A DNA stretch of 8,865 bases from Geobacteraceae bacterium (GTDB lineage Bacteria; Desulfobacterota; Desulfuromonadia; Desulfuromonadales; Desulfuromonadaceae). A program made the translations under genes and the position numbers. Shown piece by piece: positions 1-5,890 of the stretch. Under the pieces are notes generated by a model. That model was given only the letters and a program-made list of their open reading frames with translations, searched no databases and was not told where the DNA came from. How positions within the stretch are numbered: the stretch's first letter is position 1; every line of letters starts with the position of its first letter. The stretch covers positions 1 through 8,865 of the forward strand of contig JAIVHC010000022.1 in assembly GCA_020201305.1 (NCBI GenBank), given 5' to 3'.

Positions 1-18
1 GTAGAGACGTAAGCTCAT
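1..18 (-). CDS. cysS: Probable cysteinyl-tRNA synthetase start (partial)
   Basis: An ATG at 18-16 opens a frame that reads MSLRLY before the window ends. The usual CysRS N-terminus in related bacteria begins M-(A/S)-L-R-(V/L)-Y-N-T, and cysS often follows ispD-ispF in deltaproteobacteria, so the context fits. A ribosome-binding-like AAAGGA lies near 33-38, rather far from the ATG. The start is 45 bp after the glnS stop on the same strand, consistent with one operon. Only six codons are visible, so the identification rests on synteny and a very short match. Confidence 0.42.
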
Positions 19-63
19 AGGGGAAATATCTGTCCTTTAAGAATTTAAATGTAAACTAGAATC

Positions 64-1656
64 CTACTTGTTCACCTTCGCCCATGAATCGCGCAGGGTT
101 ACGGTGCGGTTGAATACCGGCACTTCTTCCGTGCTCTGTTGTGCATCGAGGCAGAAGTAGCCGCAGCGTTCGAACTGGTACGCCTGGGCGGGCCGGGCCT
201 CGCGAATGCCGGGTTCGGCCACACACTGATCCAGGGTGATGCGTGAATCGGGGTTGAGGTCATCGAGCCATGTGTCTGCGCTGGCACCGGTTCCCGGGGT
301 TTCGACCTCGAAGAGACGGTCGTATAGATGTACCTTTACCGGTACCGCATGCGCCGCGCTGACCCAGTGAATCACTCCTTTTACCTTGCGACCTTCGGGC
401 GCTGCGCCCAGGGTGGCAGAGTCATGGGAGCAGAGCAGTTCCTTCACGCTGCCATCTGCGTGGTATATCACTTCTTCGCACTTGATTACGTAACCGTTGC
501 GCAGGCGCACTTCGCGTCCGGGCCCGAGGCGGAAAAACTTCTTCGGTGGGTCGAGCATGAAGTCATCCTGGTCGATGTAGATTTCGCGCGTAAACGGGAT
601 GGAGCGTTCCCCCATTTCGGGTTGCTGCGGATGGTTGGGGGCGCTGAATGTCTCCTCCTTACCCTCGGGGTAGTCGGTTATGGTTACCTTCAGCGGACGC
701 AGGACGCACATGGCGCGCGGCGCACTTTCGTTGAGCTCCTGGCGCACGCAGTCTTCGAGGACGCTCATGTCGATCCAGCTGTCGCTCTTGCTGATCCCTA
801 CGCGCGAGCAGAAGGTACGGATCGCCCGGGGTGGGAAGCCGCGGCGTCGCATCCCCGCAAGGGTGGGCATGCGCGGGTCGTCCCAGGCGGAGACCAGCTC
901 GCGCGTCACCAGTTCCTGCAGTTTGCGCTTGCTCAACACGGTGTATCCGAGGTTGAGGCGTGAGTATTCGTACTGGCGGCTCGGAAAGAGTTCGAGCTTT
1001 TCGATAAACCACTCATACAATGGCCGATGATCGGCGAATTCGAGGGTGCACAGGGAGTGGGTGATCCCCTCCAGGGCATCAGATTGGCCGTGGGCGAAGT
1101 CGTACATGGGATAGATACACCACTTATCGCCGCTGCGGTGATGCGGTTCTCCGTTGCCGAACTCGCCGGTGCGCATGCGTTCGAACAGATCCAGGTTCTC
1201 TGCCATGCTGCGCTCGCGATACGGGCTGTTCTGCCCCGGCTCTGTAAGGGTGCCGCGCATCTCGCGAATCTGTTCCCCATTGAGGTCGTCCACATATGCG
1301 AGCCCTTTTTCGATGAGCTTTACGGCCATGCGGTACAGATCGTCGAAGTAGTCGGAGGTGTAAAACTCGTTGTTGCCCCACGAAAACCCGAGCCACTCTA
1401 TATCGCGGCGGATAGCATCGGCGTAGAGGGTTTCCTCTTTGACAGGGTTGGTGTCATCAAAGCGCAGGTGACAGCGCCCGCCGAATTCGTGTGCTACATT
1501 GAAATTGAGACAGATCGCCTTTGCATGCCCGATGTGCAGGAATCCATTCGGTTCCGGCGGGAAACGCGTGACCACCTGGCCATCACTTTTGTTGGCTTTG
1601 ATATCTGCAGCTACAATCTGGCGGATAAAGTCTTTGCCGGCGGCTTCTGTGTTCAT
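64..1656 (-). CDS. glnS: Glutaminyl-tRNA synthetase with internal deletion
   Basis: Class I aminoacyl-tRNA synthetase that charges tRNA-Gln with glutamine in the cytoplasm. The 530-residue frame has the class I HIGH motif at residues 41-44, the FPPEPNG signature before it, MYDFAHGQSDALEGITHSLCTLEF-type active-site sequence near 183-207, the KMSKS equivalent LSKRK at 241-245, and the GRKVKGVIHWV anticodon-binding region near 422-432. The frame is open upstream to 1788, but the start at 1656 is chosen because homology begins at MNTEAAGKDFIRQ and an AAGGAT sits 11 bp upstream; the upstream part is shadow of ispF. E. coli GlnRS is about 554 residues. By alignment from memory, about 27 residues (E. 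coli about 171-198, the LRAKIDM...DPVLYRI block of the acceptor-binding domain) are absent at the 1146/1147 junction, where GEFGNGE runs straight into PHHRSGDKW. The catalytic motifs are present, but activity is doubtful. Confidence 0.93.
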   Translation of the reverse strand: MNTEAAGKDFIRQIVAADIKANKSDGQVVTRFPPEPNGFLHIGHAKAICLNFNVAHEFGGRCHLRFDDTNPVKEETLYADAIRRDIEWLGFSWGNNEFYTSDYFDDLYRMAVKLIEKGLAYVDDLNGEQIREMRGTLTEPGQNSPYRERSMAENLDLFERMRTGEFGNGEPHHRSGDKWCIYPMYDFAHGQSDALEGITHSLCTLEFADHRPLYEWFIEKLELFPSRQYEYSRLNLGYTVLSKRKLQELVTRELVSAWDDPRMPTLAGMRRRGFPPRAIRTFCSRVGISKSDSWIDMSVLEDCVRQELNESAPRAMCVLRPLKVTITDYPEGKEETFSAPNHPQQPEMGERSIPFTREIYIDQDDFMLDPPKKFFRLGPGREVRLRNGYVIKCEEVIYHADGSVKELLCSHDSATLGAAPEGRKVKGVIHWVSAAHAVPVKVHLYDRLFEVETPGTGASADTWLDDLNPDSRITLDQCVAEPGIREARPAQAYQFERCGYFCLDAQQSTEEVPVFNRTVTLRDSWAKVNK

Positions 1657-1711
1657 AGTTCGGATATATCCTTGCTTGGGTGAAGGTGTTCGGATAAACG
1701 GATAAGCAGAC

Positions 1712-2172
1712 TTAAGCAGTTTTGTTAAGATCCTGATGCTGGAGCACCACAACTGCATGGGCGGAAATCCCCTCCAGGCGTCCTTCAAATCCGAGTTTTT
1801 CGGTAGTAGTGGCTTTTACGTTTACCCGACTGCACGCGCACGCGCATAGAGCGGCAATAGTGTTCACCATTGCGGGGATGTGCTGTGCCAGGCGCGGTTT
1901 CTGGGCGATGATGGTAGCATCCAGATTGCCGATTGTATAGCTGTTCTGGCGCGTAAGATTGATTACGTGACGTAACAGCTCGGTGCTCGCAATTCCCGCA
2001 TATGCTGGATCGGTGTCAGGGAAATGGCGGCCCAGATCTCCAAGTCCCAGAGCCCCGAGAAGCGCATCACAGATCGCATGCAGGAGCACGTCGGCATCGG
2101 AGTGCCCCAGCAATCCGTGGACCGTTCCGGCACGAGTCGGTGGACATCGTAGCCATGGCCGATGCGCATCAT
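1712..2172 (-). pseudogene. ispF: 2-C-methylerythritol 2,4-cyclodiphosphate synthase, frameshifted
   Basis: IspF converts CDP-methylerythritol 2-phosphate to the 2,4-cyclodiphosphate with release of CMP, in the MEP isoprenoid pathway. The start ATG at 2172 overlaps the ispD stop as ATGA. The first frame encodes MMRIGHGYDVHRLVPER, with the metal-binding DVH, then runs out of homology. The rest lies in another frame from about 2119 down: HGLLGHSDADVLLHA, GDLGRHFPDTDP, IGNLDATIIAQKP and VNVKATTTEKLGFEGRLEGI, ending TAA at 1712. The segment normally between them (about LILGGV.IP) is absent. The two parts add to about 152 codons against the usual 157-162, so roughly 9-12 codons are lost by a deletion of length 3n+1. 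A 162-residue open frame from 2200 exists, but its first 25 or so residues are not IspF-like. Either a real null allele or an assembly error. Confidence 0.85.
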
Positions 2173-2915
2173 GCTTGCTCCTGTTGAATGTTGCGTTCAC
2201 GCAGGATGGCCTGTGCGAGGGTCAGATCCTCCGGTGTGGTAATCTTAAGGTTCGCATAAGAGCCTTCCACCACTGCCACGGGATGGCCGTACCATTCGAG
2301 TACGGACGCGTCATCGGTGGCGCTGAATCCGTGTGCGAGTGCCTGCTCGTGCGCGTTTACAATAAGATTGCACCTGAACCCCTGCGGTGTTTGTGCTGCC
2401 CACATGCGGCTTCGTTCCGGGGTGGATTCAATCTTGCCATCCTGTACCGCTTTCAGGGTGTCTTTTACCGGTACCGCCGCAATGCAGGCGTCGTGCTCCT
2501 GTACCCCGGCGATTACCGCATCGATGGTCTCCGGCTCCACCAGCGGACGCACCCCGTCGTGAATCAGGATAATATCATCCGCACTGCACTGACATGCGCG
2601 CAGACCGTTACGTACCGAATCCTGACGTTGCGCTCCACCGCGTGCCAGAGTGCTGACCTTGTCGATGTCGTATGCGTGTATAATATCCCAGCGGCAGAAA
2701 TCAAGTTGATCTGCATGGGTGACGATAATTATTTCATCAATGGCGGGGTGGGCGGCAAAGGTGCGGAGGCAGTGTGCCAGAATCGGCACCCCGTCGAGGC
2801 ACAGATACTGTTTGTGGGTTGAAACCCCCATGCGCTGCCCGAGACCGGCGGCGGGGATAATGACAACGACTTTGCTGTCATATGTGTGACCCTGGTATGC
2901 TGTGGTGGTTTCCAT
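2169..2915 (-). CDS. ispD: 2-C-methyl-D-erythritol 4-phosphate cytidylyltransferase
   Basis: Transfers CMP from CTP to 2-C-methylerythritol 4-phosphate (CDP-ME plus pyrophosphate), the third step of the MEP isoprenoid pathway. The 248-residue protein shows the nucleotide-binding loop PAAGLGQRMG at 21-30 with KQYL at 35-38, RGGAQRQDSVRNGL at 92-105, the IHDGVRPL metal/CTP motif at 118-125, VPVKDTLK at 148-155 and AAQTPQGF at 173-180. Length is close to the family norm of about 230. The ATG at 2915 is preferred; a GGTG lies 5 bp upstream. The frame extends to a TTG at 2957, but that codon sits inside the terminator hairpin. The stop overlaps the ispF start as ATGA, typical of ispDF operons. No lesion is visible. 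Confidence 0.95.
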   Translation of the reverse strand: METTTAYQGHTYDSKVVVIIPAAGLGQRMGVSTHKQYLCLDGVPILAHCLRTFAAHPAIDEIIIVTHADQLDFCRWDIIHAYDIDKVSTLARGGAQRQDSVRNGLRACQCSADDIILIHDGVRPLVEPETIDAVIAGVQEHDACIAAVPVKDTLKAVQDGKIESTPERSRMWAAQTPQGFRCNLIVNAHEQALAHGFSATDDASVLEWYGHPVAVVEGSYANLKITTPEDLTLAQAILRERNIQQEQA

Positions 2916-2927
2916 GGCGGCACCATA

Positions 2928-2955
2928 AAGAAAAAGACCAGGCTTGCACCTGGTC
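2928..2955 (-). terminator. Intrinsic terminator after carD, before ispD
   Basis: On the minus strand a perfect 7-bp stem GACCAGG/CCTGGTC (2936-2942 with 2949-2955) and a 6-nt loop is followed by a U-rich tail TTTTTCTTT (2935 down to 2927). It lies 45 bp after the carD stop and only 12 bp before the ispD ATG. It should end carD transcripts, or act as an attenuator for the ispD operon by partial read-through. Confidence 0.75.
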
Positions 2956-2999
2956 AATGTGTGTAAAATAAACGCCTGATGCGTAATGAGTATGTGGAG

Positions 3000-3491
3000 T
3001 CAGTCGCGGAAGGTCTGTTCCACCCGCTTGCTTATCTGATCTTCCTCCATCCCTTCGGCAAAGGCAATCTCTTTGATAACCAGACGCCGTGCCAGATCAA
3101 GCATTTTTTTCTCTCCGTACGAAAGTTCCTTGTCTACGGCGATTACATAGAGTTCCCGCAGCACCTGGGCAACTTCGTACAGATCTCCGGTTTTAATTTT
3201 TTCGGTATATTCGCGCTGACGCCGGCTCCATGATGCGAGCCCTTTGGGGGCGGGAGTTTCAACTTCCTTGAAGAGTTCGTACACGCGGGAAAGATTTTTT
3301 TTGTCTACCAGGTTGCGCATCCCTACATTCTTTACATTCCGGGTCGGCACCATGATGGTCATGTCGCTGTCGCAGATCCGCAACACGTAGAAGTCTGCTG
3401 TTTGTCCGGAAAATTCCCTGGTTTCAATCGCTTCAATTACCCCAACGCCCTGAGCCGGATACACAGCCCTGTCTCCAATGTTGAACCCCAT
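3000..3491 (-). CDS. CarD/CdnL family transcription regulator
   Basis: RNA-polymerase-binding regulator of the CarD_CdnL_TRCF family, which stabilises open promoter complexes, notably at rRNA promoters, by contacting the beta subunit and upstream DNA. The 163-residue protein has an N-terminal Tudor-like domain (residues 1-62: IGDRAVYPAQGVGVIEAIE, then YVLRI, MTIMVPT, NVGMR) and a helical C-terminal domain (about 66-163) with EKIKTGDLYEVAQVLRELY and the GEKKMLDLARRLVIKEIA region. Length matches CdnL (about 164). The second ATG at 3491 is chosen over one at 3506 because family members begin at this point and GGGGA lies 4 bp upstream. It has its own terminator downstream and probably its own promoter upstream. 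Close CarD/CdnL versus TRCF N-domain assignment is clear because no helicase follows. Confidence 0.93.
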   Translation of the reverse strand: MGFNIGDRAVYPAQGVGVIEAIETREFSGQTADFYVLRICDSDMTIMVPTRNVKNVGMRNLVDKKNLSRVYELFKEVETPAPKGLASWSRRQREYTEKIKTGDLYEVAQVLRELYVIAVDKELSYGEKKMLDLARRLVIKEIAFAEGMEEDQISKRVEQTFRD

Positions 3492-3563
3492 AATGTCCCC
3501 ACGCATACATTAGTCCGGTTGCCGCAATCCCCGCGCCCGGTGTATCCAGCGCCTGCTCTTTGC

Positions 3564-3588
3564 ACAAATGCGGCAATATTGCATTTGT
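3564..3588. promoter_or_regulatory. Dyad upstream of carD
   Basis: A perfect 8-bp inverted repeat ACAAATGC (3564-3571) / GCATTTGT (3581-3588) with a 9-nt spacer; within it GCAATATTGC (3573-3582) is itself a 10-bp palindrome. It lies 73 bp before the carD start, in the presumed 5' leader. It may be an operator or leader hairpin; no U-run follows, so not a terminator. Function is inference. Confidence 0.35.
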
Positions 3589-3608
3589 AAGAATTGCGTT
3601 AAAGTTTG

Positions 3609-3637
3609 AAGTTACAATAAAATTGGGCAAGGGTCAA
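3609..3637 (-). promoter_or_regulatory. Possible sigma-70 promoter for carD
   Basis: On the minus strand TTGACC (3637-3632) matches five of six -35 consensus bases and is followed after 17 bp by TAACTT (3614-3609), a weak -10 retaining the conserved TA and final T. Transcription would start near 3602, leaving about a 110-nt leader that includes the 3564-3588 dyad. The weak -10 keeps confidence low. Confidence 0.28.
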
Positions 3638-3672
3638 GAAAAGACTGGAGTCCATGGGGGCGGCTGTGTTAG

Positions 3673-3696
3673 CTTGCAAAGTTTTTGTTTTGCAAG
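3673..3696. promoter_or_regulatory. Inverted repeat in the divergent intergenic region
   Basis: A perfect 8-bp inverted repeat CTTGCAAA (3673-3680) / TTTGCAAG (3689-3696) with an 8-nt T-rich spacer. It sits in the roughly 300 bp between divergent carD and the plus-strand TPR gene. No U-tract follows on either strand, so a protein-binding operator is likelier than a terminator. The rest of 3492-3788 shows no gene that I can support. Confidence 0.3.
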
Positions 3697-3757
3697 TGGC
3701 GTTATTCACATTAAGTCTTCCAAAAAACGCAGGGTTCGCCACATCGATCCAATTGTA

Positions 3758-3771
3758 TTTACACCTGTAAA
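3758..3771. promoter_or_regulatory. 14-bp palindrome before the TPR gene
   Basis: TTTACA-CC-TGTAAA is a perfect 6+6 inverted repeat with a 2-bp spacer. It overlaps a -10-like TAAAAT (3768-3773) and ends 17 bp before the preferred start of the downstream gene, a placement expected for a repressor operator. No convincing -35 element lies at the right distance. The regulator is unknown. Confidence 0.35.
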
Positions 3772-3788
3772 ATTTATCGGGGGTGCTT

Positions 3789-4760
3789 ATGTGCACAATA
3801 AGGATGTTTTTCTTTCGGTACCCGATGTCTGCAGGATTATATCCTGTGCATCTGTGCCTGCTTCTGGCTGTGTTTATATGCTGCGTGCAACCTGCAGGAG
3901 CATTCCAGGCGCAACAAGTGAACCGAGCAAGCGCTGTGAGCGAAGAAGTCCCGGCGCAACTCGGTTTCGCGGATCAACTTTTTGCAGAGCAGGATTATTA
4001 CCGCGCCGTAACAGAATACAAACGCTTTGTGTATCTGTATCCAAAACACGCCCAGACAGCTCGGGCGCGTCTCAATATGGCGCGCGCCGCGATTGAAGCA
4101 CAGCGCTGGGAGGATGCGGGCTCTATGCTGGAACAAACGCTGGAGCAGGACTCGAGTGAATCAATCCGGGCGCAGGCGCATGTGCTTCTGGCGGAGATTC
4201 CGTATCTGCAGGGAGATTTTGACGCCAGCTTTCGCTATCTGGAGCGGCTCGGAGAATTACGCCTTGACCCCGTTATTACCCCGCGCGTGAAGGAATTGCA
4301 GCTGTGGAGTATGTTGCACGGAGAGCGTCTGGAGCAGGCGCAGGAATTTCTCTACGCACAGGAGATCGATCTGCGCCCTGATCTGGAGGATGTTATGGCC
4401 CTGAAGGCGCTGCCACGTAAATCCCCCCGCCTTGCAGGGACTCTGTCGGCCCTGGTTCCGGGAGCGGGGCAGCTTTACAACGGGCGCTATCGCGAGGCGG
4501 GGATGGCATTTACCCTCAATGCCGCGTTTATCGCGGGGGGGATTCAGGCGATCAACACCGGCAATACGGTGCTGGGGGGAATCTTGCTGTTTTTTGAAGC
4601 GGGCTGGTACGGGGGTAATATCTACAATGCAGTAAATACGGCGCACAAGACGAACCGCAGACGTTATCGCAGTGCGCTGGGGCAGTTGCGCGATAAGTAT
4701 CAGTTTTCTCTCCTCAGCGACGAACGTGGGCCCATGCTGCACCTGCGGACACGTTTCTAA
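3789..4760 (+). CDS. Exported TPR-like protein with C-terminal membrane module
   Basis: I do not recognise a named family. The frame is open from a GTG at 3783; ATG 3789 is preferred because GGGGG lies 5-6 bp before it, while ATG 3804 (overlapping AAGGATG) is an alternative. The 323-residue product begins with a basic stretch and a hydrophobic signal-like core (about residues 19-34) ending PAGA-FQ, suggesting cleavage near residue 38. Residues about 58-180 look like helical TPR-type repeats (FAEQDYYRAVTEYKRFVYLYPKH, then ARLNMARAAIEAQRWEDAGSML), similar to BamD/YbgF-like proteins. Residues about 216-285 form a glycine-rich hydrophobic module opening with PGAGQLYNGRYREAG, resembling the PGxGQxYxGxxxxG motif of TM2/DUF5683-type membrane domains. 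It is the only plus-strand gene. A role in envelope assembly or trafficking is inference. Confidence 0.82.
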   Translation: MCTIRMFFFRYPMSAGLYPVHLCLLLAVFICCVQPAGAFQAQQVNRASAVSEEVPAQLGFADQLFAEQDYYRAVTEYKRFVYLYPKHAQTARARLNMARAAIEAQRWEDAGSMLEQTLEQDSSESIRAQAHVLLAEIPYLQGDFDASFRYLERLGELRLDPVITPRVKELQLWSMLHGERLEQAQEFLYAQEIDLRPDLEDVMALKALPRKSPRLAGTLSALVPGAGQLYNGRYREAGMAFTLNAAFIAGGIQAINTGNTVLGGILLFFEAGWYGGNIYNAVNTAHKTNRRRYRSALGQLRDKYQFSLLSDERGPMLHLRTRF

Positions 4761-4761
4761 T

Positions 4762-5748
4762 CTACAGCTGCATGGTAAGTGCGTGTTCCCGACTCAGGGG
4801 CTTCACCTCAATAAACTCCGGTTTTGAGGCGCGGTTTTGAATCCTTACCTCAACCTTATCTTCATCTTTGCCTTTGCCGTATGCCGCCACCAGCGCCGCG
4901 CCCAGCTCGATATCCTCGTGGGATGGAGTGCCGGAGAGCACTCCCGCAGGGCCGGAGAAGTTTTCATTGCGCATGAGGATAAGGTCTGTGTCGGCGAGGG
5001 TGCGCAGGGTTTCGTTGTCACTTTTTTTGCGCCCCAGGCTGAGTTGGGTCCTATCCGAGAGGCGGAAGGCACGCCCGGATTTGAGGAGCTCCACATCACG
5101 CGGGGTACAGTCCGGCTGGTGCTGAAATAAATCGCGCAGGCGGGTGGAAAAGGAGTTTTCCGTCAGCAGGCATCCGCCCCCGGCAGATGGAAACTTATCC
5201 ACCCCGAGACGCTGTGCGAGTCTCTCCTGTCCTTTGCGCGAGCGCCCCTGAATGCACTCCAGCCGTTCCCGATCCACCAGACCTGCTTCTTCCATGGGGG
5301 TGATAGGCAGGCATCTGGCACTTAGGGGGCGCAGGATTTTATCCCCACATCCCGAAGCCTTGTTGACCGCCTGTAGCGCAGTGCGGTTCTGACTTTTGGG
5401 GCGCTGACCGATCACCTCGCCGGAGAACAGGAAGTCGTATCCCTCGCGCTCCATTATCTGTGCTGCGATGCTGAACATCTGCGCATGACAGTCGATGCAT
5501 GGGTTCATGTTACGCCCGTAGCCATAGCGCGGATTTTTCAGCATGGCCAGGTGCGGGGTGCTGATATCCTGAACCTGCAGAGGAATATGGTAGAGGGACG
5601 CCATTTCGGTAGCTTTTGCGGCATCGAAAAACGGAGTTACGAACGTGACACAGTGGACTTCAATCCCCTGTGCGCGCAGTAACAGCGTGGCCAGAATACT
5701 ATCGAGACCGCCGGAGAATATGCCCAGGGCTTTTACGTTGGTGTTCAT
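4762..5748 (-). CDS. PP-loop ATPase, ThiI/MnmA-like tRNA sulfur-transfer protein
   Basis: Adenylating PP-loop enzyme related to ThiI and MnmA; annotated in Desulfuromonadia as a tRNA thiouridylase or tRNA (5-methylaminomethyl-2-thiouridylate) methyltransferase-like protein. The 328-residue protein has the PP-loop SGGLDS at 12-17, a YGYGRNMNPCIDCH segment with Cys84 and Cys87, SGEVIGQRPKSQ at 109-120, RPLSA at 140-144 and a GGGCLL motif with Cys193. These three cysteines could serve sulfur transfer or an iron-sulfur cluster. The C-terminal 130 or so residues (FRLSDRTQLSLGR..., LILMRNENFSGPAGVL) look like the NFACT-R-type RNA-binding domain found in this family. ATG 5748 is chosen because homology starts at KALGIFSGG; upstream ATG 5799 adds an unlikely peptide, and no strong ribosome site is visible. 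The substrate position in tRNA is unknown. It converges with the TPR gene, one base between stops. Confidence 0.85.
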   Translation of the reverse strand: MNTNVKALGIFSGGLDSILATLLLRAQGIEVHCVTFVTPFFDAAKATEMASLYHIPLQVQDISTPHLAMLKNPRYGYGRNMNPCIDCHAQMFSIAAQIMEREGYDFLFSGEVIGQRPKSQNRTALQAVNKASGCGDKILRPLSARCLPITPMEEAGLVDRERLECIQGRSRKGQERLAQRLGVDKFPSAGGGCLLTENSFSTRLRDLFQHQPDCTPRDVELLKSGRAFRLSDRTQLSLGRKKSDNETLRTLADTDLILMRNENFSGPAGVLSGTPSHEDIELGAALVAAYGKGKDEDKVEVRIQNRASKPEFIEVKPLSREHALTMQL

Positions 5749-5785
5749 ATTTATTTTTAAGGCCTTTGTACATAAAAGATGCTTT

Positions 5786-5816
5786 CGCAAAAAAAACATA
5801 AGATGGCGTCGCCATC
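5786..5816 (-). terminator. Possible second terminator hairpin
   Basis: On the minus strand a 6-bp stem GATGGC/GCCATC with a 3-nt loop (5802-5816) is followed five bases later by eight T residues (5796-5789). It lies directly after the stronger hairpin at 5825-5853 and before the PP-loop gene. The gap between stem and T-run lowers confidence; it may instead belong to the leader of the PP-loop gene. Confidence 0.4.
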
Positions 5817-5853
5817 ACATAAAAGAAGCAGGCAGCTCCAGGCCGCCTGCTTC
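5817..5853 (-). terminator. Intrinsic terminator of the dehydrogenase-cytochrome operon
   Basis: A perfect 9-bp stem GAAGCAGGC/GCCTGCTTC (5825-5833 with 5845-5853) and 11-nt loop lies 37 bp after the cytochrome stop. On the minus strand it is followed by TTTTATGT. On the plus strand it is followed by AGTTTAGTTTTT, so it might work in both directions, though no plus-strand gene ends here. Confidence 0.75.
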
Positions 5854-5890
5854 AGTTTAGTTTTTGTAGCAAAAAGATGAAAATAAGTTA

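Noticed and set aside
328..1683. Long plus-strand frames of 211 and 218 codons opposite glnS
   Set aside because: They mirror the codon pattern of glnS and have no family features or ribosome sites.
1657..1788. N-terminal extension of glnS by 44 residues
   Set aside because: It overlaps the end of ispF in another frame; GlnRS homology and a ribosome site support the start at 1656.
2114..2130. Programmed ribosomal frameshift in ispF
   Set aside because: No slippery heptamer is visible and a shift would not restore the missing conserved residues.
1712..2200. ispF as an intact 162-residue gene starting at 2200
   Set aside because: The first 25 or so residues are a shadow of the ispD end and of the true ispF start; the DVH metal motif would be lost.
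1983..2822. A 279-codon open frame on the plus strand
   Set aside because: It runs antisense to ispD and ispF, whose conserved motifs are clear; its translation shows no recognisable family.
3599..3796. Small minus-strand frame of 65 codons in the intergenic region
   Set aside because: No ribosome site or recognisable features, and it spans the probable promoters and dyads.
3560..4096. 178-codon plus-strand frame overlapping the TPR gene
   Set aside because: It is out of frame with the supported gene and its translation lacks repeats or a signal peptide.
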